Assembly: GCA_964482585.1 (NCBI GenBank)
Contig: CAYZYO010000058.1
Span: 1-15,224 of the forward strand
Direction of reading: 5' to 3'
DNA length: 15,224 bases
DNA from: CAYZYO01 sp964482585
Lineage (GTDB): Bacteria > Bacillota > Syntrophomonadia > Syntrophomonadales > Syntrophomonadaceae
The notes under the pieces were generated by a model. The model searched no databases, was not told where the DNA came from, and worked only from the letters and a program-made list of their open reading frames with translations. The first letter of the stretch is position 1; each line of letters opens with the position of its first letter. The position numbers were made by a program, and so were the translations under genes. Of this stretch, positions 1-9,686 are shown in pieces.

Positions 1-2
1 GC

Positions 3-656
3 AAACCTGAAGATAAGCAAATAGATTACAGCAGTACATTTAAGGGTTATAAAGTAATATTTTACTGTACCCATAGTGCAGAATCCTATATTCCTGATAG
101 TGGTAAAGCGCGTTGTGATGGCCAAAGAGGACTGGTAAATGAAGTAGCCAAAAATATAAGCCATAATCTAAAAAAAAGTGGTCTAAATTCTGAATTTATA
201 GATATCATACATGATTATCCGGAATATAACAAAAGCTATACTAATTCCAGGAATACGGTAAAAAAAGTATTAGATGATTCAGGAAAAACTATCCTGGCAC
301 TTTTTGATATTCACCGGGATAGTATACCTGGTTCAACTAATGCTGATACAATAGAAATCCGTGGAAAACCGGCTGCTCCCATATTAATTATTATTGGAAC
401 CGATGAAAGAAAATCCCATCCCAATTGGCAGAAAAACCTTAAATTTGCAGAAATGATTTACAATCAAGCCGAAATCATGTATCCGGGTTTAATAAAAGGT
501 ATTAGAACTAAAGCTGGAACCTATAATCAAGAATTTCATAATCACTCACTGCTTTTGGAATTTGGTACTGATTATAATTCACTTGCTCAAGCCATTTATT
601 CAGGAGAGTTATTTGCTGAAATTTTACTTGAGGTTCTTAAGGAGGATATTAATTAA
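3..656 (+). CDS. spoIIP: SpoIIP, sporulation peptidoglycan hydrolase (C-terminal part)
   Basis: This is the last 217 codons of a gene that begins upstream of the window; the frame is open from position 3 to a TAA at 654-656. The fragment carries the catalytic region of the SpoIIP family: an FYCTHSAES motif near residue 20 of the fragment, HDYP and KSYTNSRNTV further on, LFDIHRDS around residue 100, HPNWQKNL, and a terminal LLLEFGTDYNS. The His and Glu residues in these motifs are those expected for a zinc-dependent peptidoglycan hydrolase. Family knowledge: SpoIIP is a membrane-anchored amidase and endopeptidase that works with SpoIID and SpoIIM to thin septal peptidoglycan and drive engulfment of the forespore. 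The N-terminal membrane anchor is outside the window. The next gene starts directly after the stop codon, so the two are probably cotranscribed. Its presence implies a spore-forming host. Confidence 0.93.
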   Translation, partial: KPEDKQIDYSSTFKGYKVIFYCTHSAESYIPDSGKARCDGQRGLVNEVAKNISHNLKKSGLNSEFIDIIHDYPEYNKSYTNSRNTVKKVLDDSGKTILALFDIHRDSIPGSTNADTIEIRGKPAAPILIIIGTDERKSHPNWQKNLKFAEMIYNQAEIMYPGLIKGIRTKAGTYNQEFHNHSLLLEFGTDYNSLAQAIYSGELFAEILLEVLKEDIN

Positions 657-965
657 ATGATCAAAATGTATCATACAGTGCTAGTCCTGGTATTGATGTG
701 TTTAATAATAACAGGTCTAAATATAAGCAATCAGGGAATAAATCATCTGACAGGGCAGAACCGGGAAGCAGTTTTAGGATTAAGTATCGATAAAAAAAAT
801 ATTAATCTGCACGTACTTGGGGAGAGGTTCAGTTATTGTACGGATGAATTGGTCAATGCCAAAACATCATTGTTTAAAAACGGTAAAGAGTTTGTAAATA
901 GAGGAAAAGCTTATATGTGTAGTCTCTGTATCTTTTTTTTAGTGATTGATGTAATATTATCATAG
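657..965 (+). CDS. Small membrane protein, possibly YqxA-like (DUF3679)
   Basis: A 102-residue ORF starts on the base after the spoIIP stop, with GGAGG at 641-645, 11 bases upstream; an ATG at 666 is an alternative start. Residues about 4-22 form one hydrophobic segment (LVLVLMCLIITGL), followed by a polar part containing INLHVLGERFSY. In Bacillus the position between spoIIP and lepA is held by yqxA, a short protein with one N-terminal membrane segment. Position, size and layout fit that, but I assign it by context, not by a firm motif. The last 17 residues become hydrophobic and Cys-rich just where the DNA has a run of eight T (933-940), so the C terminus could be altered by a frameshift or a sequencing slip. 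Function is unknown. Confidence 0.6.
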   Translation: MIKMYHTVLVLVLMCLIITGLNISNQGINHLTGQNREAVLGLSIDKKNINLHVLGERFSYCTDELVNAKTSLFKNGKEFVNRGKAYMCSLCIFFLVIDVILS

Positions 966-1038
966 AGATTTAAAATTTAATTTTATGCTTTTAAAGCTGG
1001 TTTCTGGTATCTATCAGCAAACTAAATATTATTTATTT

Positions 1039-1066
1039 AAAGGAGAGCTAAAAAACCTCCTTTTTT
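1039..1066 (+). terminator. Weak rho-independent terminator after spoIIP and the small membrane gene
   Basis: AAAGGAG at 1039-1045 pairs with CTCCTTT at 1057-1063 across an 11-base loop, and the second arm runs into six T (1061-1066). The stem is only 7 bp, so strength is uncertain, but the location 75 bases after the last gene of the spoIIP unit fits transcript termination. Confidence 0.5.
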
Positions 1067-1314
1067 ATTTGGGTTTAAAACCTTTTTTATTATTATCATG
1101 GTAAATTTAATTTGTATAAAAATTTAAATCTTACAGATTTACAGATACTAATAACTGCTGGCTTTTAGAAAATCTAAACCTAAAATCATGTAGCTGAATT
1201 CTTAAACCAGGCCCTCAGTACGGCAGAGATTATTTTTAGTTGCGGACGAGAAGTGGCTCTTTACTTCTTAAGTTTTAACAACAGATAGGTATAATAGGTT
1301 GTTAATTTCCATAA

Positions 1315-1343
1315 TTGAAGGGTTGGCCCGAATTGAGTATAAT
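1315..1343 (+). promoter_or_regulatory. Probable sigma-A promoter of lepA-hemW
   Basis: TTGAAG at 1315-1320 (four of six consensus bases) and a perfect TATAAT at 1338-1343 are separated by exactly 17 bases. Transcription would begin near 1350, about 43 bases before the TTG start of lepA and upstream of its AGGAGG. The -35 box coincides with a TTG that opens a longer lepA reading frame, which argues against that longer start. Confidence 0.6.
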
Positions 1344-1392
1344 TTATAACAATGGATTGGTGAAAATGCTTTTATTCCAGGAGGTTTTAAAT

Positions 1393-3192
1393 TTGCAGGA
1401 AAAGGTTAGAAATTTCAGCATAATAGCACATATAGATCATGGAAAATCAACTCTAGCAGATCGCCTGCTAGAGTTTACCGGTGCTTTAAGTGAAAGGGAA
1501 ATGAAAGAACAGTTTTTGGATAAAATGGATTTAGAAAGAGAAAAAGGAATTACCATAAAACTTCAACCGGTTCGGTTAAAATATAAGGCGAAAGATAATG
1601 AAGAATATATATTAAACCTAATAGATACACCTGGACATGTAGATTTTTCCTATGAAGTATCCCGCAGTCTGGCATCCTGTGAAGGTGCGTTACTAATAGT
1701 TGACGCATCACAGGGAATTGAGGCCCAAACAATGGCCAATGTTTACCTGGCCATGGATTTGAATTTGGAAATAATAGGAATAGTGAACAAAATTGATCTA
1801 CCGGGGGCTGAACCTGAAGCAGTAAAACAGGAAATGGAAAACATACTGGGAATAGATCAAGAAGATATTGTTTCTATTTCTGCTAAGATGGGAACGGGAA
1901 TCCAAGATGTTTTAGAGGCGATTGTTGCCCATATACCGCCACCGGATGATGATCGTAACGGGCCCTTTCAAGCATTAATATTTGACTCTTATTTTGATTC
2001 CTACCAGGGTGCAATATCCTATATTCGCATAAAGTCAGGAGAAATTAGAAAAGGTGATAGAATTTGTATGATGTCAAGTGCAAAGGAATTTGAGGTAAGT
2101 GAAATAGGAGTATTATCACCTCATATGATAGAAGTGGAGAGTTTAAAAGCGGGAGAGGTAGGATATCTCGCAGCTGGGATAAAAAACGTTGCCGATAGTA
2201 AAGTTGGTGATACTATAACCGCAGTTAAAATGCCGGCAGAAAAACCGCTTCCCGGTTATCAAGAAGTAAAGCCCATGGTTTTCTGCGGTCTTTATCCGCT
2301 GGAGAATGCTGATTTTGAAAGACTAAGAGAGGCTCTAGACCGCCTGAAGCTAAATGATGCGTCACTTTTCTATGAACCAGAGAATTCTGATGCATTAGGT
2401 TTTGGTTTTCGTTGTGGATTTTTAGGCCTGCTTCACCTGGAGATAGTAAAAGAAAGATTGGAACGGGAGTATGATTTAAGTCTATTAGCAACTGCACCGA
2501 GTGTAGTTTATAAAATAGTATTAACCGATTCTAGTGAAATATATGTACAAAACCCGACCCGTTGGCCACAATCCCAGAGTATTTTGCGGTCTATGGAACC
2601 GTATGTAAAAGCCACTATTATGGTACCTAATGATTATGTAGGGACGACTATGGAAATATGTCAGGAAAGACGCGGCACCTATCTTAATATGGAATACCTT
2701 TCCCCAAAAAGGGTGATGCTCACTTATAAACTACCTTTATCAGAAATACTATATGATTTCTTTGATGCCTTGAAGTCAAAGACCAGGGGATATGCTTCTC
2801 TGGATTATGAATTTTGGGGATACCAGGAGTCGGATATGGTTAGACTTGATATAATGCTAAATGGTGAAATAGTAGATGCATTGAGTTTTATTGCCCATAG
2901 AGAAAAAGCATATTACCGCGCTCGCAATTTAGTCCAAAAATTAAGAAGGATAATTCCCCGGCAGATGTATGAGGTTGTAATTCAGGCAGCTATAGGCAGC
3001 AAAATTATTGCCCGGGAGAGTATTAAGGCAATGCGTAAGGATGTAATTGCTAAATGCTATGGTGGAGATATTACCAGGAAGAAGAAACTGTTGGAGAAAC
3101 AAAAAGAAGGTAAAAAACGAATGAAACAGATTGGCCGTATTGAAGTACCTAAAGATGCGTTTTTAACCGTAATGGATATTAAAGATGACTAG
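1393..3192 (+). CDS. lepA: Elongation factor 4 (LepA), ribosome-associated GTPase
   Basis: LepA/EF4 is a translational GTPase, related to EF-G, that binds ribosomes and is implicated in back-translocation or in 30S subunit biogenesis. The product shows the GTPase motifs in order: AHIDHGKST (residues 12-20), DTPGH (78-82) and NKID (132-135), followed by the EF-G-like domains and the LepA-specific C-terminal region rich in Lys and Arg. The frame is open further upstream, to 1315, but I choose TTG at 1393 because AGGAGG lies at 1379-1384 with 8-base spacing, because this gives 599 residues, the usual family length of about 600, and because the -35 and -10 boxes overlap the longer version. An ATG at 1366 is a less likely alternative. 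hemW follows after 14 bases, so the two probably form one transcript. Confidence 0.96.
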   Translation: MQEKVRNFSIIAHIDHGKSTLADRLLEFTGALSEREMKEQFLDKMDLEREKGITIKLQPVRLKYKAKDNEEYILNLIDTPGHVDFSYEVSRSLASCEGALLIVDASQGIEAQTMANVYLAMDLNLEIIGIVNKIDLPGAEPEAVKQEMENILGIDQEDIVSISAKMGTGIQDVLEAIVAHIPPPDDDRNGPFQALIFDSYFDSYQGAISYIRIKSGEIRKGDRICMMSSAKEFEVSEIGVLSPHMIEVESLKAGEVGYLAAGIKNVADSKVGDTITAVKMPAEKPLPGYQEVKPMVFCGLYPLENADFERLREALDRLKLNDASLFYEPENSDALGFGFRCGFLGLLHLEIVKERLEREYDLSLLATAPSVVYKIVLTDSSEIYVQNPTRWPQSQSILRSMEPYVKATIMVPNDYVGTTMEICQERRGTYLNMEYLSPKRVMLTYKLPLSEILYDFFDALKSKTRGYASLDYEFWGYQESDMVRLDIMLNGEIVDALSFIAHREKAYYRARNLVQKLRRIIPRQMYEVVIQAAIGSKIIARESIKAMRKDVIAKCYGGDITRKKKLLEKQKEGKKRMKQIGRIEVPKDAFLTVMDIKDD

Positions 3193-3206
3193 ATTAGAGG
3201 AGTGAA

Positions 3207-4406
3207 GTGCAGGTGAACCAGGCTTTAAGCAAGGGGGCATCATCTTTAGCTGTTGTACCTTTAGCACCTCATGTTGGTCTTTATATTCATATCCCTTTTT
3301 GTTTGCATAAATGCAGTTATTGTGATTTTTTTTCTATAACCTTGATGTCTGCGCAATTATTAGAAAGCTATACTAATGCTCTGCTTGAGGAAATTCGCCA
3401 GAAGTCAATGTGGGGACAAACGTTTGAGATTGATACGATTTATTTTGGGGGGGGTACTCCAAGTCTATTAAGTGGAAAACAGTTGGCTAGGATTATTAAA
3501 ATAATACACAATGAATTCATGGTAAATGATCAAGCTGAAATAAGTATTGAGGCCAATCCTGGTACCCTTGATGAAAAAAAGATTAAAGAATTTATCGATG
3601 CCGGGATAAATAGATTATCTCTTGGGGTACAGAGTTTTGCTGATAAAGATTTAAGGGTATTGAGCAGAATCCATAATTCATATGATGTAATGGTAGTAAT
3701 AGAGAATCTACATAAACTAGAGTTGAAAAACTTTAATATAGATTTGATATATGGCATACCGGGACAAAATATAAAAGGGTGGATAAAAAACCTTGGTTTA
3801 GCAGTTGATTGTAGTCCCAAACACATATCAACCTACCTTCTGCAATTGGATGCCAGTACGCCAATGGCACGAGACGTAAAAGAAGGTATACTGGAATTAC
3901 TTGATGAAGATGCTGAATGGGCTATGTATAATCATACTATTGAATATTTGTTGAAATCAGGATTTGAACATTATGAGATATCTAATTTTTGCAGACCGGG
4001 ATTTGAATGTAAACATAATTTGATATACTGGCAGGCAAGAGAATACATTGGAATCGGAACAGGAGCTGTGAGTTTTATAGATGCCCACAGGTATATGAAT
4101 AAAAAGAATATTCAAGAGTACCTGAACCGGATGCAGAATGGTGTAAGCTGTTTAACTGAGGAACTTGAGCATATGAACTGTAATAGCCTGGTGATTGATG
4201 CTATTATCCTTGGCTTAAGACTGTGCAGGGGAATTAGTATTAAAGAATTTGAACAAAGATTTGGAATAAACATAGAAAGTGAATATTACGGAATAATTTT
4301 AGATTATAATAATAAAGGGCTATTAAAATTAAAAGACGGATACTTAAGATTAACAAAAAGCGGGTATTTTCTTAGTAATGAGGTATTATGTGGATTTATC
4401 GATTAA
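3207..4406 (+). CDS. hemW: HemW, radical SAM heme chaperone
   Basis: The product (399 residues) has the radical SAM cluster motif C32-x3-C36-x2-C39 in FCLHKCSYCDF, the GGGTPS motif at 81-86, SIEANPGT, and SLGVQSF, then the HemN C-terminal domain. HNLIYW at 270-275 is the motif that marks the HemW branch, which binds heme and inserts it into respiratory proteins, as opposed to oxygen-independent coproporphyrinogen oxidase HemN; many databases still call such genes hemN. The start is GTG, with GAGGAG at 3197-3202; a second in-frame GTG at 3213 has better spacing. Either gives about 20 residues ahead of the first strand, longer than in Bacillus, and no later start codon exists before the Cys motif. 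The GGG codons at 3447-3454 form a run of eight G. The gene ends 10 bases before the -35 box of the hrcA operon. Confidence 0.93.
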   Translation: MQVNQALSKGASSLAVVPLAPHVGLYIHIPFCLHKCSYCDFFSITLMSAQLLESYTNALLEEIRQKSMWGQTFEIDTIYFGGGTPSLLSGKQLARIIKIIHNEFMVNDQAEISIEANPGTLDEKKIKEFIDAGINRLSLGVQSFADKDLRVLSRIHNSYDVMVVIENLHKLELKNFNIDLIYGIPGQNIKGWIKNLGLAVDCSPKHISTYLLQLDASTPMARDVKEGILELLDEDAEWAMYNHTIEYLLKSGFEHYEISNFCRPGFECKHNLIYWQAREYIGIGTGAVSFIDAHRYMNKKNIQEYLNRMQNGVSCLTEELEHMNCNSLVIDAIILGLRLCRGISIKEFEQRFGINIESEYYGIILDYNNKGLLKLKDGYLRLTKSGYFLSNEVLCGFID

Positions 4407-4415
4407 TTTAGATGC

Positions 4416-4444
4416 TTGACAACGGGTTATTCTGGTGATACGTT
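4416..4444 (+). promoter_or_regulatory. Sigma-A promoter of the hrcA-dnaK heat-shock operon
   Basis: A perfect TTGACA at 4416-4421 is followed after 17 bases by TACGTT at 4439-4444. That -10 hexamer is poor, but it is preceded by TGA at 4436-4438, which gives an extended -10 element. The start site would lie near 4451, so the CIRCE operator begins roughly 8 bases inside the transcript, a usual place for HrcA repression. Confidence 0.7.
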
Positions 4445-4458
4445 GTAATAAATACTGG

Positions 4459-4485
4459 TTAGCACTCAATAAAAGAGAGTGCTAA
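4459..4485 (+). promoter_or_regulatory. CIRCE operator, HrcA binding site
   Basis: TTAGCACTC at 4459-4467 and GAGTGCTAA at 4477-4485 form a perfect 9-bp inverted repeat with the canonical 9-base spacer. This is an exact match to the CIRCE consensus. HrcA bound here would block transcription of its own operon; under heat shock, when GroEL-type chaperonin is occupied, HrcA loses activity and the operon is induced. The operator ends just before the hrcA ribosome binding site (AGGTGG at 4487-4492), so in RNA it could also form a hairpin close to the start codon. Confidence 0.97.
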
Positions 4486-4499
4486 CAGGTGGTGATAGA

Positions 4500-5528
4500 A
4501 TGCTAGATGAAAGAAAGAAAAAAATTCTAGAAGCTATTATTAAAGACTATGTTGAAACTGCGGAACCGGTTGGATCAAGAGCAATAGTAAAAAAACATGG
4601 GCTTAAAATCAGTGCTGCAACCGTCAGGAATGAAATGGCAGATTTAGAAGCAATGGGTTATCTTGAACAGCCTTATACATCAGCAGGAAGAATACCATCG
4701 GAAACCGGTTTCCGGTATTATGTGGATTGTATGATGGAAAAAGAGGAGCTGGGTAAAGAAGAAATTGACATCCTGCATAAGGGACTAATGCAAAATAACC
4801 GGGAATGGGAAGATCTTATTTCTAAAGTGGGCAATTTTATATCCCAGATGACTAATTATGCTTCTTTTGTTATAGTGCCATCAGTAAGGTTGAGTGAATT
4901 TAAGCAGATAGAGATAATTTCTGGCGAAGAAAAAGGCAAGGCAATAATTTTTTTAATAACTGATATGGGCGTAATCATGCACCGCAAAATTGATGTTCCA
5001 CCATCTATGGAAGATGAAGATGTAAAATTAATAAGCAGATTGTTTAATAGAGTATTTTCAGGCAAAAAATTAGGTGATATCCAGCGAAGTGATTTACAAT
5101 TATTAAGAGATAATTTGCAGAAGCGAAGAAAGGTTATTGATAGGACCTTAGAAGCTATAGACAGTCTTATTGACGATTCTGGAGACGAAAAAATTATAAT
5201 TAGTGGTACTTTAAATATGTTAAATGAACCTGAGTTTAAGAATATTGAAAAACTCAAACGAATATTAACCATACTAGAAAAAGATATCTTGCTAAAAGGA
5301 GTTATTCCTGATGATATAGGAAATGAAGTAAGCATCAGAATCGGGAAAGAAAATAAAGTTGATGAAATAAAAGAAATGAGTTTGGTATTCACCGGGTATA
5401 ATACCTTTGGAGATATAGGGAAGATAGGGGTCATAGGACCAATACGAATGGAATATTGGAAAGCAGTAGGAACAATTGATTCGGTACGCAGTATTATTGA
5501 AGATATTATTAAGGAATTATACCAATAA
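4500..5528 (+). CDS. hrcA: HrcA, heat-inducible transcription repressor
   Basis: HrcA is the dimeric repressor that binds CIRCE and controls class I heat-shock genes. The product has 342 residues, normal for the family. The N terminus ([18 protein letters not shown]) leads into a winged-helix DNA-binding domain with [26 protein letters not shown] and the wing [17 protein letters not shown]; the remaining two thirds is the dimerization domain, with [21 protein letters not shown] near the end. The reading frame also opens at a GTG at 4479, but that codon lies inside the CIRCE; ATG 4500 has AGGTGG 7 bases upstream. It is the first gene after the perfect CIRCE, so it should be autoregulated. The chaperonin gene begins 44 bases downstream. 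Confidence 0.97.
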   Translation: MLDERKKKILEAIIKDYVETAEPVGSRAIVKKHGLKISAATVRNEMADLEAMGYLEQPYTSAGRIPSETGFRYYVDCMMEKEELGKEEIDILHKGLMQNNREWEDLISKVGNFISQMTNYASFVIVPSVRLSEFKQIEIISGEEKGKAIIFLITDMGVIMHRKIDVPPSMEDEDVKLISRLFNRVFSGKKLGDIQRSDLQLLRDNLQKRRKVIDRTLEAIDSLIDDSGDEKIIISGTLNMLNEPEFKNIEKLKRILTILEKDILLKGVIPDDIGNEVSIRIGKENKVDEIKEMSLVFTGYNTFGDIGKIGVIGPIRMEYWKAVGTIDSVRSIIEDIIKELYQ

Positions 5529-5572
5529 TTAATTAAAATATTAGTAATTGTTTAATGCAGCAGGAGGAATAG

Positions 5573-7144
5573 ATGTCTGATAATTATCATTCTAACAGCC
5601 AAAAAACAGATGATAGGTTTCAAACCCTGCTTAATAATGCTAATGCAGCAAGGACTATTTCCCAGGCCGTAGAGGGAACGATAGGGCCCAAAGGCCTTGA
5701 TATTATGATGGTAGATGGGTTTGGGGATGTAGTAATAAGTAACGATGGAGTCACCATTTTAAAGTTAATGGAAGTCAGCCATCCTTCAGCCCGTATGATT
5801 ATAAATACTGCCAGGGCACAGCATATTGAGGTGGGGGACGGTACGACTACGGCAACTATTATAGCAGGTGCACTAGTTGCTGAAGGAGCCGACCAGGTTT
5901 TAAAGGGTGTACCGGTGACTCATATAATAGAGGGTATAATTAAAGGAACTACAGCTGCTGTTGATTTAATCAGGCAACAAACCCGGAGAATTAACTCTAT
6001 AGAGGATGAATCATTGTTGGCTATTGCTGCTATTGCTGGTCGTGGGCATCAGAATCTGGCCGATTTAATTATAAAAGGTGCAAAACTAATGGGAATAGAA
6101 AAAGTTTTAAGCCCTGATTATAAATTGGCAGATGCGGTAATTGCTAGAGAGTCAGCTGCAAACAGTGTTTTTAGAGGAATAATNNNNNNNNNNAACAAAG
6201 AACCTGCAAATAAGCAAATGCCGGTTATCATAGAAAAACCCAGGATACTAGTAATTGATGATGCACTTGGGCCTGAAAATATTAATGATGAAGCAATGAA
6301 AACTGAAGCCGGGTTTCACTACTATTTAAAGGCTAGAGAAAAGTACGAACAGAGTCTGGTTAAGATTTGTGATATGGATATAAACCTGGTAGTTATTGAC
6401 CGGGGTATAGATGATATTGCTGAAGAGATTTTTACCCAGAGGGGTATAATGGTATTGCAAAGAGTGTCTTCAAGAGAGTTGGAGAACTTGTGCCGGCACA
6501 CTGGAGCCAAAAAGATTAAAAGAAATACTATAAATAGAGAAATAAAAAGCCTGGAAGAGTATTTGGGAACAGCCCGCCTGGTGGAAGTTGATGAGAAACT
6601 TCAGCATACCTGTGTATATGATGGCGCTGGGGAAAATTGGGCAACTATTATTATTGGTGCTTCTACAGAAGAAATTGCTGATGAAAGGGAACGTATAGCA
6701 AAAGATGCGGCATCTGCAGTACAGGCAGCATTACAGGGAGGAATTGTTCCTGGAGGTGGTGCTCTGGAAATCTGGCTGGCAGCCCATCTAGAAGATCTGG
6801 CCAAAGAATTTGAGGGTATGGAATCTTTTGGATTATTATGTGTGAAGGAAGCGGTAGTAAAACCGTTCTGTTGCATGGCAGCTAATTCCGGTTTTAATCC
6901 ATTAGAGAAACTGAGAAATGTATTGGCGGCCCAGAGAAAACATGAAGTTGATTATATATCTTTTGATAGTGAAAATGGGAATCTTATTAATGTAATGGAA
7001 CAAGGGATAATTGATCCCTCTCTGGTAAAAATACATGCAATAAAAGCTGCTGGAGAAGTAGCTGTGGCTATTTTAAGAATTAATACCATAATTAAAATGA
7101 AAGATGAAAAATTGAATATTAATAATATACAAGATTTTAAGTAG
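5573..7144 (+). CDS. Group III (archaeal-like) chaperonin, Hsp60/thermosome family
   Basis: An ATP-driven ring chaperonin of 523 codons, four of them unreadable because of N at 6184-6193. ATG 5573 has AGGAGG 5 bases upstream. Chaperonin motifs in order: TIGPKG (36-41), SNDGVTIL (56-63), GDGTTTA (88-94), KDAASAV with the catalytic-type Asp378, VPGGGALE (392-399), NSGFNPLE (438-445) and GIIDP with Asp481. Several read like archaeal thermosome rather than GroEL: GPKGLDIMMVD, IDRGIDDIAE, and GGGALE. Residues about 230-262 in the apical domain correspond to the helical protrusion of thermosomes, a built-in lid that makes a GroES partner unnecessary; no groES is seen nearby. There is no GroEL-type GGM tail. 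Family knowledge: group III chaperonins were described from Carboxydothermus and occur in some Clostridia, often in the dnaK operon as here. Its position after CIRCE and hrcA implies heat induction. Its clients are unknown. Confidence 0.93.
   Translation: MSDNYHSNSQKTDDRFQTLLNNANAARTISQAVEGTIGPKGLDIMMVDGFGDVVISNDGVTILKLMEVSHPSARMIINTARAQHIEVGDGTTTATIIAGALVAEGADQVLKGVPVTHIIEGIIKGTTAAVDLIRQQTRRINSIEDESLLAIAAIAGRGHQNLADLIIKGAKLMGIEKVLSPDYKLADAVIARESAANSVFRGIXXXXNKEPANKQMPVIIEKPRILVIDDALGPENINDEAMKTEAGFHYYLKAREKYEQSLVKICDMDINLVVIDRGIDDIAEEIFTQRGIMVLQRVSSRELENLCRHTGAKKIKRNTINREIKSLEEYLGTARLVEVDEKLQHTCVYDGAGENWATIIIGASTEEIADERERIAKDAASAVQAALQGGIVPGGGALEIWLAAHLEDLAKEFEGMESFGLLCVKEAVVKPFCCMAANSGFNPLEKLRNVLAAQRKHEVDYISFDSENGNLINVMEQGIIDPSLVKIHAIKAAGEVAVAILRINTIIKMKDEKLNINNIQDFK
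6184..6193. other. Assembly gap (10 N) inside the chaperonin gene
   Basis: Ten undetermined bases interrupt the chaperonin between codons 204 and 207. The frame is the same before and after, and by comparison with thermosomes the distance from the RGI motif to the MP motif is close to normal, so the gap is about the right size. The residues lie near the base of the apical domain, not in the ATP site. Confidence 0.95.
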
Positions 7145-7153
7145 AGGTGAAAA

Positions 7154-7720
7154 ATGGTGGATAACGAAGAATTAGTATTCAAGGAAGGTAACCTTAAAGA
7201 AGAGACAGAAAAGGTGGAACAAAATAATACAGATTCTGTGGAAAAGGATGATGAAGTTGCCCGGTTAAAAAAGGAAATTGAGACAGTAAAGGAAAAATCG
7301 ACAAATAATTATGAACGGTATCTGAGGACTTTAGCTGAATTGGATAACACTAGAAAAAGGGCGCTGCGAGAAAGGGAGGAATATATAAAATATGCTTCTC
7401 TGCCTTTAATTAAGAAACTGCTTCCGGTTATTGATGATTTAAATAGAGCATTAAATGTATCAGATGATAATCAAGATTATGAAGTTTTGAAAAAGGGTGT
7501 TGAAATGATAGCTAAAACTCTATATCAGGTTATAGAAGATGAAGGAGTTAAGAGTATTGAAGCTTTAGGGAAGCCTTTTGATCCACAATATCATCAACCG
7601 CTCTTTGTTGAAAAAAGTGACGAATATCCGGAGAATACAGTTATTGAACAGATGCAAACAGGTTATGTATTAAAAGACCGGGTTATTAGACCTAGTCTGG
7701 TTAAAGTAAGCAGTAAATAA
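7154..7720 (+). CDS. grpE: GrpE, nucleotide exchange factor for DnaK
   Basis: GrpE is a homodimer that releases ADP from DnaK and so sets the speed of the folding cycle. The product (188 residues) starts with an acidic, disordered stretch (about 1-33), followed by a long coiled coil (about 34-90) containing YLRTLAELDNTRKRALREREEY, a typical GrpE stretch. The compact beta domain at the C terminus has GKPFDPQYHQPLFV and TVIEQMQTGYVLKDRVIRPSLVKVS, both GrpE signatures. It lies 9 bases after the chaperonin gene, with GAGGTGA at 7144-7150 as ribosome binding site, so the two are almost certainly on one mRNA. dnaK follows after 54 bases. Confidence 0.97.
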   Translation: MVDNEELVFKEGNLKEETEKVEQNNTDSVEKDDEVARLKKEIETVKEKSTNNYERYLRTLAELDNTRKRALREREEYIKYASLPLIKKLLPVIDDLNRALNVSDDNQDYEVLKKGVEMIAKTLYQVIEDEGVKSIEALGKPFDPQYHQPLFVEKSDEYPENTVIEQMQTGYVLKDRVIRPSLVKVSSK

Positions 7721-7738
7721 GGTGCTGGTAGCACTTAA

Positions 7739-9592
<1,854 letters not shown>

Positions 9593-9628
9593 ATCATAAA
9601 TCCAAATAATACACTTGGGAGGGTGCAA

Positions 9629-9656
9629 AACCCGGAAAATGTGATATTTCCGGGTT
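9629..9656 (+). promoter_or_regulatory. Hairpin in the dnaK-dnaJ intergenic region
   Basis: AACCCGGAAA at 9629-9638 is exactly repeated in inverse as TTTCCGGGTT at 9647-9656, giving a 10-bp stem and an 8-base loop. There is no proper T run after it, so it is not a standard terminator. It could act as a partial attenuator, an RNA processing site, or a 3' stabiliser of the dnaK message, any of which would make DnaJ less abundant than DnaK. Confidence 0.6.
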
Positions 9657-9686
9657 AACTCTGTTTGGTGCAGGAAGGTGGGGAAA

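Larger units (their letters stand above)
966..1392 (+). other. Intergenic region before lepA
   Basis: About 430 bases lie between the small membrane gene and the chosen lepA start. The stretch holds the weak terminator at 1039-1066, a short hairpin (AGAAGT 1249-1254 with ACTTCT 1263-1268, loop of 8), an isolated TATAAT at 1290-1295 whose best upstream hexamer is poor (TTAAGT at 1268-1273), and the better promoter at 1315-1343. I see no tRNA, no riboswitch that I recognise and no convincing coding sequence in 966-1314. Confidence 0.6.

Noticed and set aside
1216..1224. The 9-mer CAGTACGGC occurs here and again near 14775.
   Set aside because: Flanking bases do not match, and one shared 9-mer in 15 kb is expected by chance.
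1290..1295. A perfect TATAAT upstream of lepA.
   Set aside because: The best hexamer at 16-18 bases upstream is poor, and the TTGAAG-N17-TATAAT at 1315-1343 is a better promoter; kept only as a possible second start.
4856..5434. A 192-codon open frame on the minus strand inside hrcA.
   Set aside because: It lies entirely antisense to a well-supported gene, has low-complexity Ser/Ile/Leu composition and no family motif; it is a shadow of hrcA.
5573..7144. Calling the chaperonin GroEL.
   Set aside because: Archaeal-type motifs, an apical helical protrusion and the absence of groES and of a GGM tail fit group III better than GroEL.
7722..7738. GTGCT-GGT-AGCAC hairpin and a TAGCACT half-site before dnaK, resembling part of a CIRCE.
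   Set aside because: Only one arm resembles CIRCE (seven of nine bases), the 9-base spacer and second arm are missing, and the nearby TATAAT (7739-7744) has no -35 at a proper distance.
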